From Tenodera sinensis (lineage: Eukaryota > Arthropoda > Insecta > Mantodea > Mantidae): 64,000 nt of DNA. The stretch's first letter is position 1. Every line of letters begins with the position of its first letter. Positions 1 through 11,339 of the stretch are shown one piece after another. A program made the translations under genes and the position numbers. The DNA lies in NCBI GenBank assembly GCA_030765045.1, contig CM060962.1, positions 214,369,031 to 214,433,030 of the forward strand, in the 5' to 3' direction. The notes beneath the pieces were generated by a model. It was not told where the DNA came from and searched no databases. It saw only the letters and a program-made list of their open reading frames with translations.

Positions 1-296
1 TCCATAAGTCGAATTTAATATAATCTAGTAAGTGAATTTTTAACTTTTTCTATGCAATTCCTCCATAGCTGACTTTTAAAGTGCACAGAGCTACTTTCAA
101 TATGTTGCAGCTTAAAAATCCTTCACATATTAAACATGTCATAGAGATTATTATTTATTTATGCCAACAAACTTACTGTTGTTGTTTTTAAACACACAAA
201 CCGTGTGTGGGCAATGTTTGAGAGGTAGCACTGCCTTTGTGGTTTACTGGGAAAAATACGAACTGGTTTGAGAATTCAATGTCATTCTGGCAAGTT

Positions 297-372
297 GTTA
301 CAGCAGCTTAATGGTTAGAGCACCCACCTGGTAAGTGGAGAATCTGTGGTTCAAATCCCAGCTGTGGCATTG
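297..372 (+). repeat. tRNA-like short repeat (SINE-type)
   Basis: A tRNA-like stretch with an A-box-like segment (AATGGTTAGAGC) and a clear B box (GGTTCAAATCC, 348-358). Sequence on both sides, including a TTTGTGGTTTACTGG motif upstream and GGCATTGAATTTTT downstream, recurs at 12.9-13.03 kb, so it belongs to a dispersed family rather than being a functional tRNA gene. The D and anticodon arms do not fold cleanly. Confidence 0.6.
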
Positions 373-847
373 AATTTTTAAGTTCCAGTGGTACCTCTCA
401 ATCATGTCATAGTTAACATCAGTGGTTTCCCAAAGAAGTTACTGGTAGCTGTATTTCACCTTAGAAATGGGGTCAGCAAATCTGTACCGGCTGATCATAT
501 GACGTAACACCACCGACAGGGGCAAGCAATACATCGCCAAGTTTTGTCCCTCCTTCGTTCACTCAACACGCATTTAAACGAAAACAAGCAGAGGTGGATA
601 CCACAAAAACACAAAGGAACTTCCCTATTACAAGAGGAGTGGGGAGAACAATATTTTTGCTGCACTATGGGTGAAAATGTGAAATGTCTGTTGTGTTTGA
701 AAGTTTTGATTGGTGTTTACTAGTCAAACATTAAATGACATTGTGAATGTTGTCACAAAAACTACAACCAGATCACAAGTATGAAACCTTAAGATAATTT
801 AAAATAATATTATAAAACTATTCTTTGCCTGTGAGTGGAACAATAAA

Positions 848-957
848 TCTAAAATAAAAACAAAACTTAGAGATTAAGATAAGTAAAGCTTTTAGTCTCT
901 AAATTTATTTTTATTTTAGATTCTGTTGCTTCACTGTTAACAGCTGCAGTTTTCCAT
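848..957 (+). mobile_element. Hairpin insertion, copy 1 (short)
   Basis: The 110-base insertion is flanked by an exact 11-bp direct repeat, GGAACAATAAA, at 837-847 and 958-968. It begins TCTAAAATAAAAACAAA, folds back on a matching inverted arm ending near 920, and finishes with a tail containing GTTGCTTCACTGTTAA. The same start and tail occur at 4938-5221 and, reversed, at 12046-12173. There is no open reading frame, A/B box, or poly(A) tail. Confidence 0.6.
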
Positions 958-2059
958 GGAACAATAAAATTTAAATATACAATGAAGCTTCACAGTCTAG
1001 TGAAGAAGTGAATTACAACGTACCTACACCAAGTTTATAAAACCTTAAAGGTCATTGTATAAAACCACAGTCACAAATTGAGGTTGTGAATTCACAAACA
1101 CACAATTTTAAAAGCATAATTTTAAAACCACAATTTCAAAACAAGTTTGGTTTACTTTTATGTAGCAAATTTGATATGACAACATTTCCATCTCTCCATT
1201 CATTTGCTGTGCATATTAGTGCTATGTGTGAGCAATTTTGTTCAAAACTGAAGATTGTAAAATCTAAAAGCAGATCACGATTGACAAATGAAAACCTACA
1301 TACTGTATGTCAGCACTTATGAATTAATGTTAGATGTATACAAAACTGTAACGCTTCTGATGAAGTAAAGAATACATTAATGAAAAATAAATGTTAAAGC
1401 CCTCTCAGTCTGTGTATATGTATTAAGCATGTATAGAATTAAACCTGCGTTAGAGAAGTTCCTTTACATGCCACTGTGACTTTCAAAACCTCTCCTTGGA
1501 ACCGTGCATCATGTGCATGCCAGGTTGTGTTCCCAGATGTCACAATTTGTGTTATTGCGATGACCAATTTGCCGACTCCTACCTTAGAAGAAATTTGCAG
1601 TATGTTTATCATGTTTAAAATTGTTAAGATCATTAATGCTAGTAAAAACGGTAATTTCAGCATGTAATTGTGTTAGCATACATGGAGCTTTAATCTTTCC
1701 CTTCCCCCTTTTCTTCTCTAATCATAGCTTAGTCTCTTGTTCTGACTATGTATTCATAAAGCATGTACAAAGTAGATAAGCATTAAGAGAAGCTTTAAGC
1801 ATCTGCTACTAATGCTAACTTTACTAATTACATGTGGGTAAAAATTAACTATTTAATAAATAATAATAAAGTCAAATAAGTAGCAAGGTAGAAGCTTCTC
1901 ATATACTAATAGTGACTCATAAGGAATATGCATTTAAATAGGTATTTATAATGAATTTTGGTGTATCTGTTTTAATTACAAGGTCAGCTACTACATAAAT
2001 AACATCTGAATTAATCAAAATTTAATATGAAATAGTATTAATTTAGTAAATTATTCCAG

Positions 2060-2233
2060 GTCCATATGGGAACTCACATGTGGAGCAATGGAGCATCTCG
2101 ACGGGGTCGCCGAATGTCTTTGGACCTTCCACCAATCCCAATGACACCCAAGGATTCAGAATTTCTACAGAGGAGACCAGACCTTTTCTATCCTTATCTA
2201 CCAGCCCCATTTCTGAATGGCATGCAACAGAAG
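2060..2233 (+). CDS. sal: spalt/SALL zinc-finger transcription factor, penultimate coding exon
   Basis: A 58-codon internal exon bounded by acceptor AG at 2058-2059 and donor GTAACT at 2234, both phase 0. It opens with VHMGTHMW, the end of the last C2H2 finger (the two zinc-binding histidines), followed by RRGRRMSLDLPPIPMTPKD. That arrangement, a final finger running into a basic RRGRR(L/M)S linker, is characteristic of Spalt/SALL proteins, nuclear repressors that pattern appendages, trachea and sense organs. The upstream exons with the remaining fingers lie outside the window. Splicing to 7933 restores the frame and joins to NEISVIQS, another SALL hallmark. Whether this is the spalt-major or spalt-related paralogue cannot be told from this part. 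Confidence 0.85.
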
Positions 2234-2541
2234 GTAACTGCTACAAATGCATTATTTAGATATGAAATTTATTTGTACAACACGAGAATTCCCATTTATT
2301 AAAATCAGTGACATTAACATAAAATAAGCTAAGTAAATGGTTTAAATATTTATGTAAACTTATAAAAAAATCTAATTTGTTACATTCACATTACTTTCTC
2401 TACCTATTTTTCAACAAAGTATTTTTACAAAAGCTTATTCTATCCACTTTACTTTTACGGGGATTAACATTTGAAGGGTACATGGGAAAAAGGGGGAATG
2501 TCAATGTAAAATAAAAAATTAAGTAACGCTACCAAGATATA

Positions 2542-3334
2542 CGAGGTGCATCCAGAAAGTAAGTCCTGATGGCCGATAAAGAGAACAAGAACATCACTAA
2601 GAAAGAAATATTTATTGGAATAATTACATAGACTCACTGGCTACATTTCAACATAGTCACCACCATTGTTGAGGCATTTATTGTAACGGTACACCATTAA
2701 TTGTATGCCCAACTCATAGGATTCTGCCGCCAATGTCCGCAGCCATGAAGTCACTTCATTCTGCACCTCAGCGTTACTGTGAAAACGTTTTCCTGCCAGA
2801 AAACGCTTCATGAGACGGAAGAGATGAAAGTCACTTGGAGCAAGATCGGGTCTGTAGGGTGGATGTTCGAAGACCTCCCATCCAAACTTATTCAACACAT
2901 TTCATGTGGCGTTGGCTGTATGGGTCTTGCATTGCCATGCACAAGCGTAATGCCTCTGGCGTCACCAGGGACACTCAGCCATTACGGTCTTCGTTCTGAA
3001 TCTTGGTTCTTCCTTCCGTGAATTACCTGCACCATTGTCTTACCATACTGTCACACATAATGCCCTGTCCATACACGTGACACAACTGATGATGGATCTC
3101 TGCTTTTGAGCATGCAAAAATTGGATGACTGCACGAACCTCGCATTTGGCGGGAGACAATATTTGAGAAGCCATTTTCTCCTAGCACAGAGCAGTAATTA
3201 CTGCCGTCACAAAACTGAAACTTTACTGCAATGTTACCATATACTTCCTCTCTTCTCCTGCACACGCGCATTGCTATCCGTCTGGTGGTGCCATCTCTGG
3301 ATGCGATCGGGACTTACTTTCTGGATGCACCTCA
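2542..3334 (-). mobile_element. Internally deleted mariner-like element
   Basis: The ends are inverted repeats of about 25 bp reading (C/T)GAGGTGCATCCAGAAAG from both sides, with one terminal mismatch, and each is flanked by the TA dinucleotide expected for mariner (2540-2541 and 3335-3336). The minus strand encodes the N-terminal helix-turn-helix part (3271 to about 2960, containing IHHQLCHVYGQG) and the C-terminal part (2898-2641, WEVFEHPPY then PDLAPSDFHLF and the terminal GDYVE). About 0.5 kb between them is missing, which removes the first catalytic aspartate. The HDNARP box reads HGNARP, so the second aspartate is also lost. The copy cannot move itself. Confidence 0.9.
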
Positions 3335-3486
3335 TACTATAAGGGTAGGAGAGTAGTTTGACAATATCCAAATAAATAAAGCAAAATATCACTGAAATTT
3401 AAAATAAATATTTCAGAAATCATGTCCAATTGATGAAAGGGGAATGTCACCACAGAACAATCAAAGAAATGGGAATGTCTTCACTT

Positions 3487-4092
3487 TGCAGAATATCATG
3501 CCCAATGCCTAGATTCTGTGAAAATGGTGTTTCAAATCATGGGCATTCGTACTTAGAGTGTGATAGAAACATGGCACTAATTAATCAGAAATTTGCAGCT
3601 GAAACACCAGCAGACTGGGCGGGTCATTTTAAGAGTGCCAGAAATAAGCCCTTCCCTTTCCATGTACATAATTGAAGTTGATCAACCAGTGATTCATCAA
3701 TGGACCAAGTTTTTGACTCCCTTGTACATGGCCTATAAGGGAATTTGTCATCTCCATTGAGCATCCACAATTCATGGAATACAGAAACACTTACAATGGT
3801 TATTGGGAAAGACCTGTTGTAAAAGCTCCAAGATCAATCCTATACTTCCCAGAAACACCAGATAGTGAGTTTGTTCTTCCAGAGATATCTTATAAATGCA
3901 AGTGCAAGAGTTACTGTACATGAAGTTGCTCTACATTCGAAAACATGCTGGGAATATTGAGGTTTTAAATTTGTAATTTCTATTTCAGGTTTACATCCAA
4001 TCTCTGAAGCAAAATTTACTGATCTGCAAGTTCTTAGACCATTTTGTGGACCAGAGGGAAAATCCTTAATTGATACACTTCCTCACTATTAA
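3487..4092 (+). pseudogene. Decayed transposon protein (GHSY-CDRN type)
   Basis: One frame reads through NHGHSYLECDRNMALINQKF and ETPADW, a pattern I have seen in poorly classified transposon proteins of insects. After a stop near 3675 similar content continues in other frames (a FVISIEHPQFMEYRN-like stretch near 3735). A splice-acceptor-like TATTTCAG near 3985 precedes GLHPISEAKFTDLQVLRP and a stop at about 4090. It lies inside the inverted ends of the 2472-4427 element and is presumably its dead protein. The family is not assigned. Confidence 0.45.
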
Positions 4093-4937
4093 TTGAGAAG
4101 TGTCATAATGCTATTTGTTATGGTGTATTAAAAGTGACATTCCTCTTTATTTCCATGATAATGTGTTGGTAACACTGACATTCCCCTTTACTTTCGTGAT
4201 AAATGTGTATTTACTTCATTTTCCATATTTTTTTTCAATTATAAACATTAATTCTACATTTTCATTATTATCTATGTACAATAACAATCAATTAGGCTAA
4301 CCTTAAATAATATAATAATTTATGTACATGTATTATTAATGACAATATTAAATGTTGAAACTTTCAAATTTAATTATCTCAGTTTGTTGAAAATATGACA
4401 TTCCCCTTTTTTCCTGTGTACCCTTCAGTTGTAGATTTTATTACGTATTTCCTTGTACATACAATGGGAATGTGCAAATACAGCGGGCTTAACCAATAGT
4501 CAAATCTTATGTGATGACTTTTAAATTTCATTCTCTTTGCATGACCAGGGAAAAACAAAATAAATGACAACTTCCCATTTGAGAAAAGTGTAAGAATTGG
4601 AAAATCCAAACCCATAACAAGCATCTTGCAAATGGTTAACTCCATAAAAAAATGTATTTGACATAAATTGTGTGCTTTAATGACCTCTACATTTTGTATT
4701 CAGTAAGATTTTGTCTCCCTTTTATGGTTTACCAGTACATAAGTCACCCAGAATAAGAGGACTTCAGAGGCTATTCCCACAAATTTCAAGACATACATTT
4801 TATTTGTCATGAAAATATCTTAAAAATGTTGATCACAATTGTTAGCATTTTTGATAAAATTAAAATTTTCCATGTAAACGATAATTTGGGGGTGGCCATA
4901 TTCTTGGAAGGTACTGTACTTAAATACCAAGTTTGGT

Positions 4938-5221
4938 TCTAAAGTAAGAACAAATTAGAAACTAAAAGCTTCACTTATCTTAGTAATGTTGCAAGTTCTT
5001 TTTGCAAAACTGACTCAAGTTTCGAGTTAACTCCAACTCATTCTCAAAGCTATAGGTATAGGTATAACTTTGAGAATGAGTTGGAGTCAACTCAAAACTT
5101 GAGTCAATTTTGCAAAAAGAACTTACAACATTACTAAGATAAGTGAAGTTTTTACTTTCTAATTTGTTCTTACTTTAGAATCTTGTTGCTTCACTGTTAA
5201 TAGCTTCATTTTCCTTAATTA
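4938..5221 (+). mobile_element. Hairpin insertion, copy 2 (long palindrome)
   Basis: The 284-base insertion is flanked by an exact 12-bp direct repeat, ACCAAGTTTGGT (4926-4937 and 5222-5233). Bases 4938-5179 form an almost perfect palindrome with arms of about 120 bases around a GGTATAG centre near 5057-5063. The last 40 bases, with GTTGCTTCACTGTTAATAGC, are not part of the palindrome and match the tails of the other copies. Compared with copies at 848 and 12046 the loop is expanded by further paired sequence. No coding capacity. Confidence 0.7.
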
Positions 5222-5320
5222 ACCAAGTTTGGTATTTATTCCACATTTCGTTTTTGAGTTAATGAATGCTGTTCACAGACATACACACACACTTTCTCTC
5301 TCTTTCTTTCTCTCTCTCAC

Positions 5321-5516
5321 CAAAGCGGCCCAGGTTCGATCCCAGACAACTGCATGCGGGATTTGTGGTGGACGAAGTGGCGCTGGGGCGACTTTCCCCT
5401 GAGTTCTCCGGTTTCCCCTGCCATCTCATTCCACCAGTGTTCCATCTTAATTCCATATACCATCAGTGTCACCATCTGCGGTGCCATGTGGTAAACGCGG
5501 GCATTAAACACTACAA
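5321..5516 (+). repeat. 5'-truncated tRNA-derived SINE
   Basis: Starts within the tRNA-like head (B box GGTTCGATCCC, about 5334-5344). It continues with the body GGTGGACGAAGTGGCG, a CCGGTTTCCCCTGCCAT stretch shared with the SINE at 39.5-39.8 kb, and the tail GCGGGCATTAAACACTAC shared with 19.65-19.77 kb. Its A-rich end runs straight into the microsatellite at 5521. The A box is absent, so the copy is truncated at its 5' end. Confidence 0.75.
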
Positions 5517-5520
5517 AAAA

Positions 5521-5612
5521 AAGCACACACACATAGAGATCCACACATATATACACAGGTCCACACACACACACACACACACGCACACACACACACATAC
5601 ACACACATGTAT

Positions 5613-5648
<36 letters not shown>

Positions 5649-5661
5649 ACACACATACACA

Positions 5662-5707
<46 letters not shown>
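5521..5707. repeat. (CA)n microsatellite grown from a SINE tail
   Basis: About 190 bases of CA repeats with TA and TG interruptions, directly after the SINE's A-rich tail. The open frames on both strands here are repeat artefacts of alternating His-Thr or Cys-Val. Confidence 0.95.
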
Positions 5708-5709
<2 letters not shown>

Positions 5710-5941
5710 GACCCACATGTGGAGTATTTTCTAAATATACTTTCGTTTTCAATTCAGAGTACTCCAAAATGTGTATTTTCTGTGTATTCTTGATAGTTAA
5801 TTTTTGAGTGGAATACAATACCTTCTCTACATACTATGTACATGGTTGAGAAAATAAAAAATATAAAATCAAAGTATAGCTAGTTGAGGTACATCATGGT
5901 TGGAGAAACAATCCTTATAGTAGACATCAAATGGTTTTTAT

Positions 5942-6937
5942 CAGGGTTGGGATCTTGATATCATCAATACATTGGTATCGGTGGTATCAAGGTATGTCTA
6001 ATACTTCTTCAATACTTTTAAATTTTTAAGTTTTGTGTTATTGAAAGTTGCTGCATTTAACTTTATGCTAGATAAAGAATGAGAAGTCGAGACTTCATGT
6101 TCCATTGCATGTGTTTCCAAAAAGTTGCAGTATAGTACTGGATAAATCATGACTGCATTTCCTATTAATAAATGAATGCAACATTTCATACACTCTTGTA
6201 TCTAAATGAAAATTGCAAAGCAAGGGGAGAAGGGGTAGAGGAATTTATGTAACATGCAGTGTTAACTGAGTTGTGAATGAAGCTGATTTAGCTGACGCAC
6301 TAACAACCGCCTTGATTAGTGATTTCACCCTCTGCCTTTACATTTACCTACTCCGCTGACCAACATTTGTGAATCCAACAGAAACAAGTCAGAACTTAGG
6401 GTGTAATATAATACTGTGCATGGGAATATTTGTTCTTTCCTTCTATCTGATAATGTTTCACAAGTCAAACTTGAGTTATGACCATACTTTACAGGTACAC
6501 CATATGAATTAATTTCCATAAACATTTTGTCTTATCAATGTGCAACAGTGATATTGAATAAAACACGAGTAAAGTGTGGAGCTATTTTGAAGTAGACAGT
6601 ACTAAAAATAACAGAGCAGTGTAGAAAAACATTTTCGTGCAGTGGTAAGTCCCAAAATACAACAAATTTAAAGAAGCACGTTACATTCACACACCTAGTG
6701 AAGTTTACAGAACCTCTATTGAAAAAAGCACTGAAAAATTTCCCATCACTGTTGGAGCATGATACTGTGACAACTGAAAATGATGAGCAAAAACAAAATG
6801 ATTACATGCATGTTTATACACAGAAAATAACTAATAAGAACATAATTCTCTGAACAAGCTTTTTATAAAGTATCAAGTATTGGTACTTAAAAATCAGTAT
6901 CAAATATTGAGAAAGAGTAATATTGTCCCATCTCCAG
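5942..6937. mobile_element. Possible hAT-type non-autonomous element
   Basis: CAGGGTTGGGATC at 5942 and the inverse of CTGGAGATGGGAC at 6937 are similar inverted ends. TATCAA/TTGATA-rich sequence recurs inside both ends (5955-6000 and 6866-6905). The interior has no convincing transposase, and the flanking bases do not give a clean 8-bp duplication, so this is a tentative call. Confidence 0.3.
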
Positions 6938-7932
6938 TTTTGATAGTTTTATTGCATTGGTAACCTTGGAACTGAAAGTTCTATTTACAATAATAAAATA
7001 TGTACCATCTATTTTTTGCTTTAGACAAATGAAATGGCATTTAAAGCAGTGCTTCATTATCCAGTTCTCATTATGTGTTAATAACAACAGAAACTAATAT
7101 AGAGTAATTTACAATTTTCATCCATAAATAGCATTGAAGTACCATGTAATAGCAACAGATAACTTAAGATGAGCAAACTATAACAGCAAGAATAATTAAA
7201 TAAATTAGATTTACTTTCTATGAAAATATAACATTTAGCACCATGTATAAAGCATATTATAAGTACCTTCTTATTTAAAATCAGCAATTAATTAATTACA
7301 GTATTTGTAAACTTTTGTATTACACTGGTTGTGGAACACTGGTTTAAACAATACTTATTTACCTGAATTTCATTGGTAACTAAGGATGATCCCTTGTTTT
7401 CTCCTTCCTTAATATTTTACTCATTGGTCCAGCACCTTTCTTGAATGTTCTAAAATCAATTTATATAGTTTCTAAAGGATGTTTCATGTTGTATGTGGCA
7501 GTTCACATACCTACACAAAACTAGTGCCATCCTTGCTTAACAAGACTGTCAATATATGATTGTTCTAATGAATTTGTGTTATTGTCCTACCTTTTAAGCA
7601 ACATTTCAAATTAACATTGAAATGAATGTTACATATAATATATGAGCAAGAACAGAAATTTGCATTAGATTAAATAAAACTGAACACAAAGAATGAATCT
7701 TACTTGAAAATGAATCACTCTTTCCCTTTACTCTTAATTGATTAATTTAAAATGTATGTGCGATAATTATATTCAACAGACATAAATTTATAGGGCTTCA
7801 CAATTCAATTATAAATAATGTCTCAGTTCACATAAACAAAATTTCATTAATGAAATATAGTTTAATGTTGTATGTATATTTTAAAACTGTAATAAAATGT
7901 AGTAATTATATGTTGACTTTGTTTTCTTACAG

Positions 7933-8343
7933 TTGAATGAGATTTCGGTGATACAAAGCGTGAACAGTAGCAGTCCACCAGGGGGAAAATATGGCAGTCT
8001 GTTAGGGTTTGGATATGGCGGATCAGAAAAGCATCTTATTTCTGAACCTCCAAGGTCGCAGCCAAGCTCACCTTTATCAGACAAGCCTCCTTCATCAGTA
8101 TCTTCACCGCCACCTTTGTCCCTATCTCTAGGCAGTCATCATGGATCACCGCCACTAAGGGAACCCAGTGGGACAGAGGGCTCGGAGAGAGAACCTACAT
8201 CTAGGAATGTATGGGATATACATTATGAAAGGAAACCAGCCAGTGGCAATAGCGAGGATCCAGTAGGCACATCACCATCTCCCCCTGGACATGTAACAAC
8301 CCATCCTCCCCCAGCTACAAGAGGCGAAGGTCTAGCTGCATGA
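7933..8343 (+). CDS. sal: spalt/SALL transcription factor, terminal coding exon
   Basis: Follows a pyrimidine-rich acceptor ending CAG at 7932 and is in phase with the exon at 2060-2233, so the protein reads ...GMQQK then LNEISVIQS. NEISVIQS is a short conserved motif near the C-terminus of SALL proteins, which strongly supports the identity. The remaining 120 or so residues are rich in Ser, Pro and Gly (SSVSSPPPLSLSLGS), typical of a disordered tail. The stop is TGA at 8341-8343. The two exons are separated by a 5.7-kb intron full of mobile DNA. Codon quality is intact with no lesions, unlike almost every other reading frame in the window. Confidence 0.85.
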   Translation: MNEISVIQSVNSSSPPGGKYGSLLGFGYGGSEKHLISEPPRSQPSSPLSDKPPSSVSSPPPLSLSLGSHHGSPPLREPSGTEGSEREPTSRNVWDIHYERKPASGNSEDPVGTSPSPPGHVTTHPPPATRGEGLAA

Positions 8344-11335
8344 GAGTACTTTATACCTCCAGTCAGCCTGCACTAGAGGGAACAGAAGACTAACATATCT
8401 TGTTGAGAATAAATCAATCATTTAGTATCAATTGATAATGAAATGACATATGATTAGAACAATTTTATGCAAGTATAGTTGGTGGCTTCTTTGATATTTT
8501 TTATTACCATGACCATTCTATGCCGTTGGCTGAACCAATGCAGCTGCAATGTTCCTATTTTGAAACTAGTCTTTATATATAACTGAAGAAAGAGAAGATT
8601 CAAAATGAAAAGATATATTTAAAATTCAGAGGCATAGACATATTTCCTTATATATGAGGTTTAAAACAGTGAATGTTTCCATATGTGTACCGTATGGCAC
8701 CGTGTATCGTATAGTGTTTGAATTTTCATTTGTTATGCACTGTCGGATTGCTGTAACTGATGTACAGACATTATTGGCAGCTTTGGATCTCAAATATTCA
8801 AAAAATGAAAACAAGAAAAAGCTGCATCAAAGTTCTAGATCTTTAGTAAGTGCTTATTGGTCACTTGATGAATCAAGAATTAAACAAGAAATATTGTTAG
8901 TAATATTATTATAATATTATATGAAAATATTAAATATAATTTAAATGTGTGTGAGTGTGGAAACGGTTGCTGCTTGGAAAACATAAATAAGTGAAAAGCC
9001 AGGCTTCAACATTTATTTGTTTTGGGGGATGGGATACTTCAGAATGGGAAAATGAAACAACAGTATTGTCCCCAAGATGACTTTGATACTCTGTGATACT
9101 ACATCTATAGGAGGGTTTTCATTGAGGCAGTGTATACAGATTAGTATGTGTTGTCAGCTAACTCTTATCTCATCTTGTTGGCAACTACCAAAATATTTAA
9201 AAAGCAAAATAAAAAGTCAATTTTAATCAACAGTAGCAGGAAACATTTTAAATGTTGTAAGCTGTGAAGAGCAAGGTCATGTATACTGAAATAAACATTA
9301 AACTGTTTAATATGTGAAAAAGAAGAAAAACCAACAACAGCAACCAGAAAAAAGAGCTGATATTCTTAAATACATACCTGTGCTGGGACTTCCCTTCAAA
9401 AGAAACCCTCATAATGTTAAACAATTTGGAAATTGGATGATGAATGTACATTTCTACTGTACTAGGTGTTATTTAATTATTATATGACTTTCTGTTCAGT
9501 GGATGTTGCTCGGAACGTGAAAAATTGAGTTTTTACTGTTACTACCTGAAGAAACAAAGAAACCCATTCATTCTTTATTTCCTCTTTCTTTTTTTTTTCT
9601 CTTCTTTTTTGTGCTGTACATAATGTAAATGTGTATGGTAGACTCCAATGTTATGGAAATATTGAGACACATTATAAATAATTTGAGATGCAAGGGAACA
9701 TCTATATGCTTTTGAAATACAAGGAATAAAAACTATGTGTATAATACTAAAGGAGTATATCAGACTATAAACAAAAGACACTGCAATGTAAGATGCATGA
9801 CTTATCTGTACATAGAAATGAACATTAATGCATCTTGCAGAACAATCTCCCTTTATAATCACACAGAAATCTTCAGCATTTCCAGCATGTAGTATATTTT
9901 AATCAGTGTGGCTGCTTTATATTATACTTAATTAAACCCTTCTCAAGAGTACAAAATAACTGAAAAAATCCAAGTGTTACATTGTGAATAACAACTTAAA
10001 TCAACAGAATCATAATCAGCTGTAAAATTTCCTCACCCTTGAGTGCTTCCTTAAATTTTGTATTCTCCTGCATAATGCATTAGCATAGTGGCAGTGTTCA
10101 TAAAATATATCACTTCAATGCTCTATCCAGTCTAATATTTGTTAAAAATTCTTTAGGCTCGTTATTTTAGTAAGCAAAATCCCATAAGGAAAGAATCTAT
10201 GTCCAAAAACAGATTATGTGCTAATCTCAAAACTACCTCAAAACCAGTCATTGTATACTCTTCCCAGATGAATAAACAATATAATCTCTCACAGATCCTT
10301 GAATTGCTCTTTTTGGAATAGAATAAGAGATTTACACCTTGAAATATACTTTAAAGCAGCTGATAAATCACATCAGTTCTTCCAGTGCTTTAAATTTTTG
10401 GCTAAACATTTTCAGGACCTTATAAATAAAACAGTACCATTTCTATTTTATCTGTATACGTTTTCATTAGTAATGCATTAATTATCCTCATTAAAGCAAT
10501 CATTACTATGCAATTCTGTTAAAGCATTTTTATTTTTAAGAATGATATATAGCAAATATAGTGCTTTTTGTGATCTTTTTGTTTGCAAATGACAGCAGCA
10601 TACTTATATTATCACTTTCATAAAGCTTCATGAAGTTTAAAACTTGACCCCCTTTAATGGTTCTGATTATGTTTATATAAAGAGAGAGAAATTTTTGTTT
10701 TGATGCATTTTGAAATCAAAACACAAATAATGAGAAACACCTTTCCTTTAGTAACACATGTGTATGAATCAAGAGGGTATTCAAGATGGACAGAAGATCT
10801 GCAAGACTACTTTCCTACCTTTTTGAGAAAGGTGTAGTAAAGTTATTGATGGTGAGAGAGATTTGCACTGTTTTATTATCTAGGGTACCTACTGAGAACC
10901 CGTGTACTACCCTTCATCAGTTGGCTGCAAATTGCATTCAGTATTCTAATCACTAATAGGGATATATAAAACTTCTAACATTGTGGTAAGTCTGTAAACT
11001 TCTGCAGTGTTGGCCAAACTACAATCTAATTTTTTACTTATTAGAGAGTGTTTCGACAAGAATACTTGTCCAATATATGAAATTTCAGGTACTCCACTAA
11101 AGTGCAAGAAAATTCTTGGAGGGAAAGCTGATGTTGGGAAATGGAGTGATCTGGAATGAGAAATAAGCAAATAAATTTTCAATAACACTCGAAAAGTTTT
11201 TGTTCTAGAGGAATAAAATGTTTAGGAAACTGCAGAAGAAATTTAACAATTATAGCAAAAACAAAATTTCATTTATTTTGTAGTATAATTATAACTTCTC
11301 CCGGAATAGTTTTGCAGTTCATTTGGTTGCATTCT
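8344..11335. other. spalt 3' untranslated region and downstream AT-rich DNA
   Basis: AATAAA at about 8408 is the first possible polyadenylation signal after the stop, with many other candidates downstream, so the true 3' end is unknown. Beyond about 9 kb I see only AT-rich sequence with short meaningless open frames and no repeat I could assign. Confidence 0.5.
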
Positions 11336-11339
11336 CAAC

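Larger units (their letters stand above)
1..2059. other. Upstream intronic sequence of the spalt homologue
   Basis: AT-rich sequence before the first recognisable exon, ending in a normal acceptor (pyrimidine tract then CAG at 2057-2059). It holds a tRNA-like repeat near 297-372 and a small hairpin insertion at 848-957. No exon could be supported. Short open frames near 1086 and 1476 have no recognisable protein character. Assignment as an intron of the gene that continues at 2060 is inferred from the phase-0 acceptor and the conserved exon after it. Confidence 0.6.
2472..4427 (+). mobile_element. Old DNA transposon with inverted ends, interrupted by a mariner
   Basis: Sequence at 2472-2505 (TGAAGGGTACATGGGAAAAA...) is repeated inverted at 4393-4427 with few mismatches. 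Further GGGGAATGTCA-type motifs sit inside: direct at about 3438 and 3468, inverted at about 4134, 4177 and 4396, as subterminal repeats. Between them lie a decayed transposon protein (3487-4092) and a nested mariner (2542-3334). The superfamily is not clear to me. No target duplication could be fixed. It lies in the large spalt intron. Confidence 0.5.

Noticed and set aside
297..372. Functional tRNA gene
   Set aside because: The B box is good but the arms do not fold, and the flanks are shared with other copies, so it is a repeat.
1355..1420. Hammerhead ribozyme at CTGATGAAGTAAAG
   Set aside because: CTGATGA is present but no stem II and no properly placed GAAA core.
5504..5818. Open frames of repeated Cys-Val or His-Thr on both strands
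   Set aside because: They are translations of the CA microsatellite.
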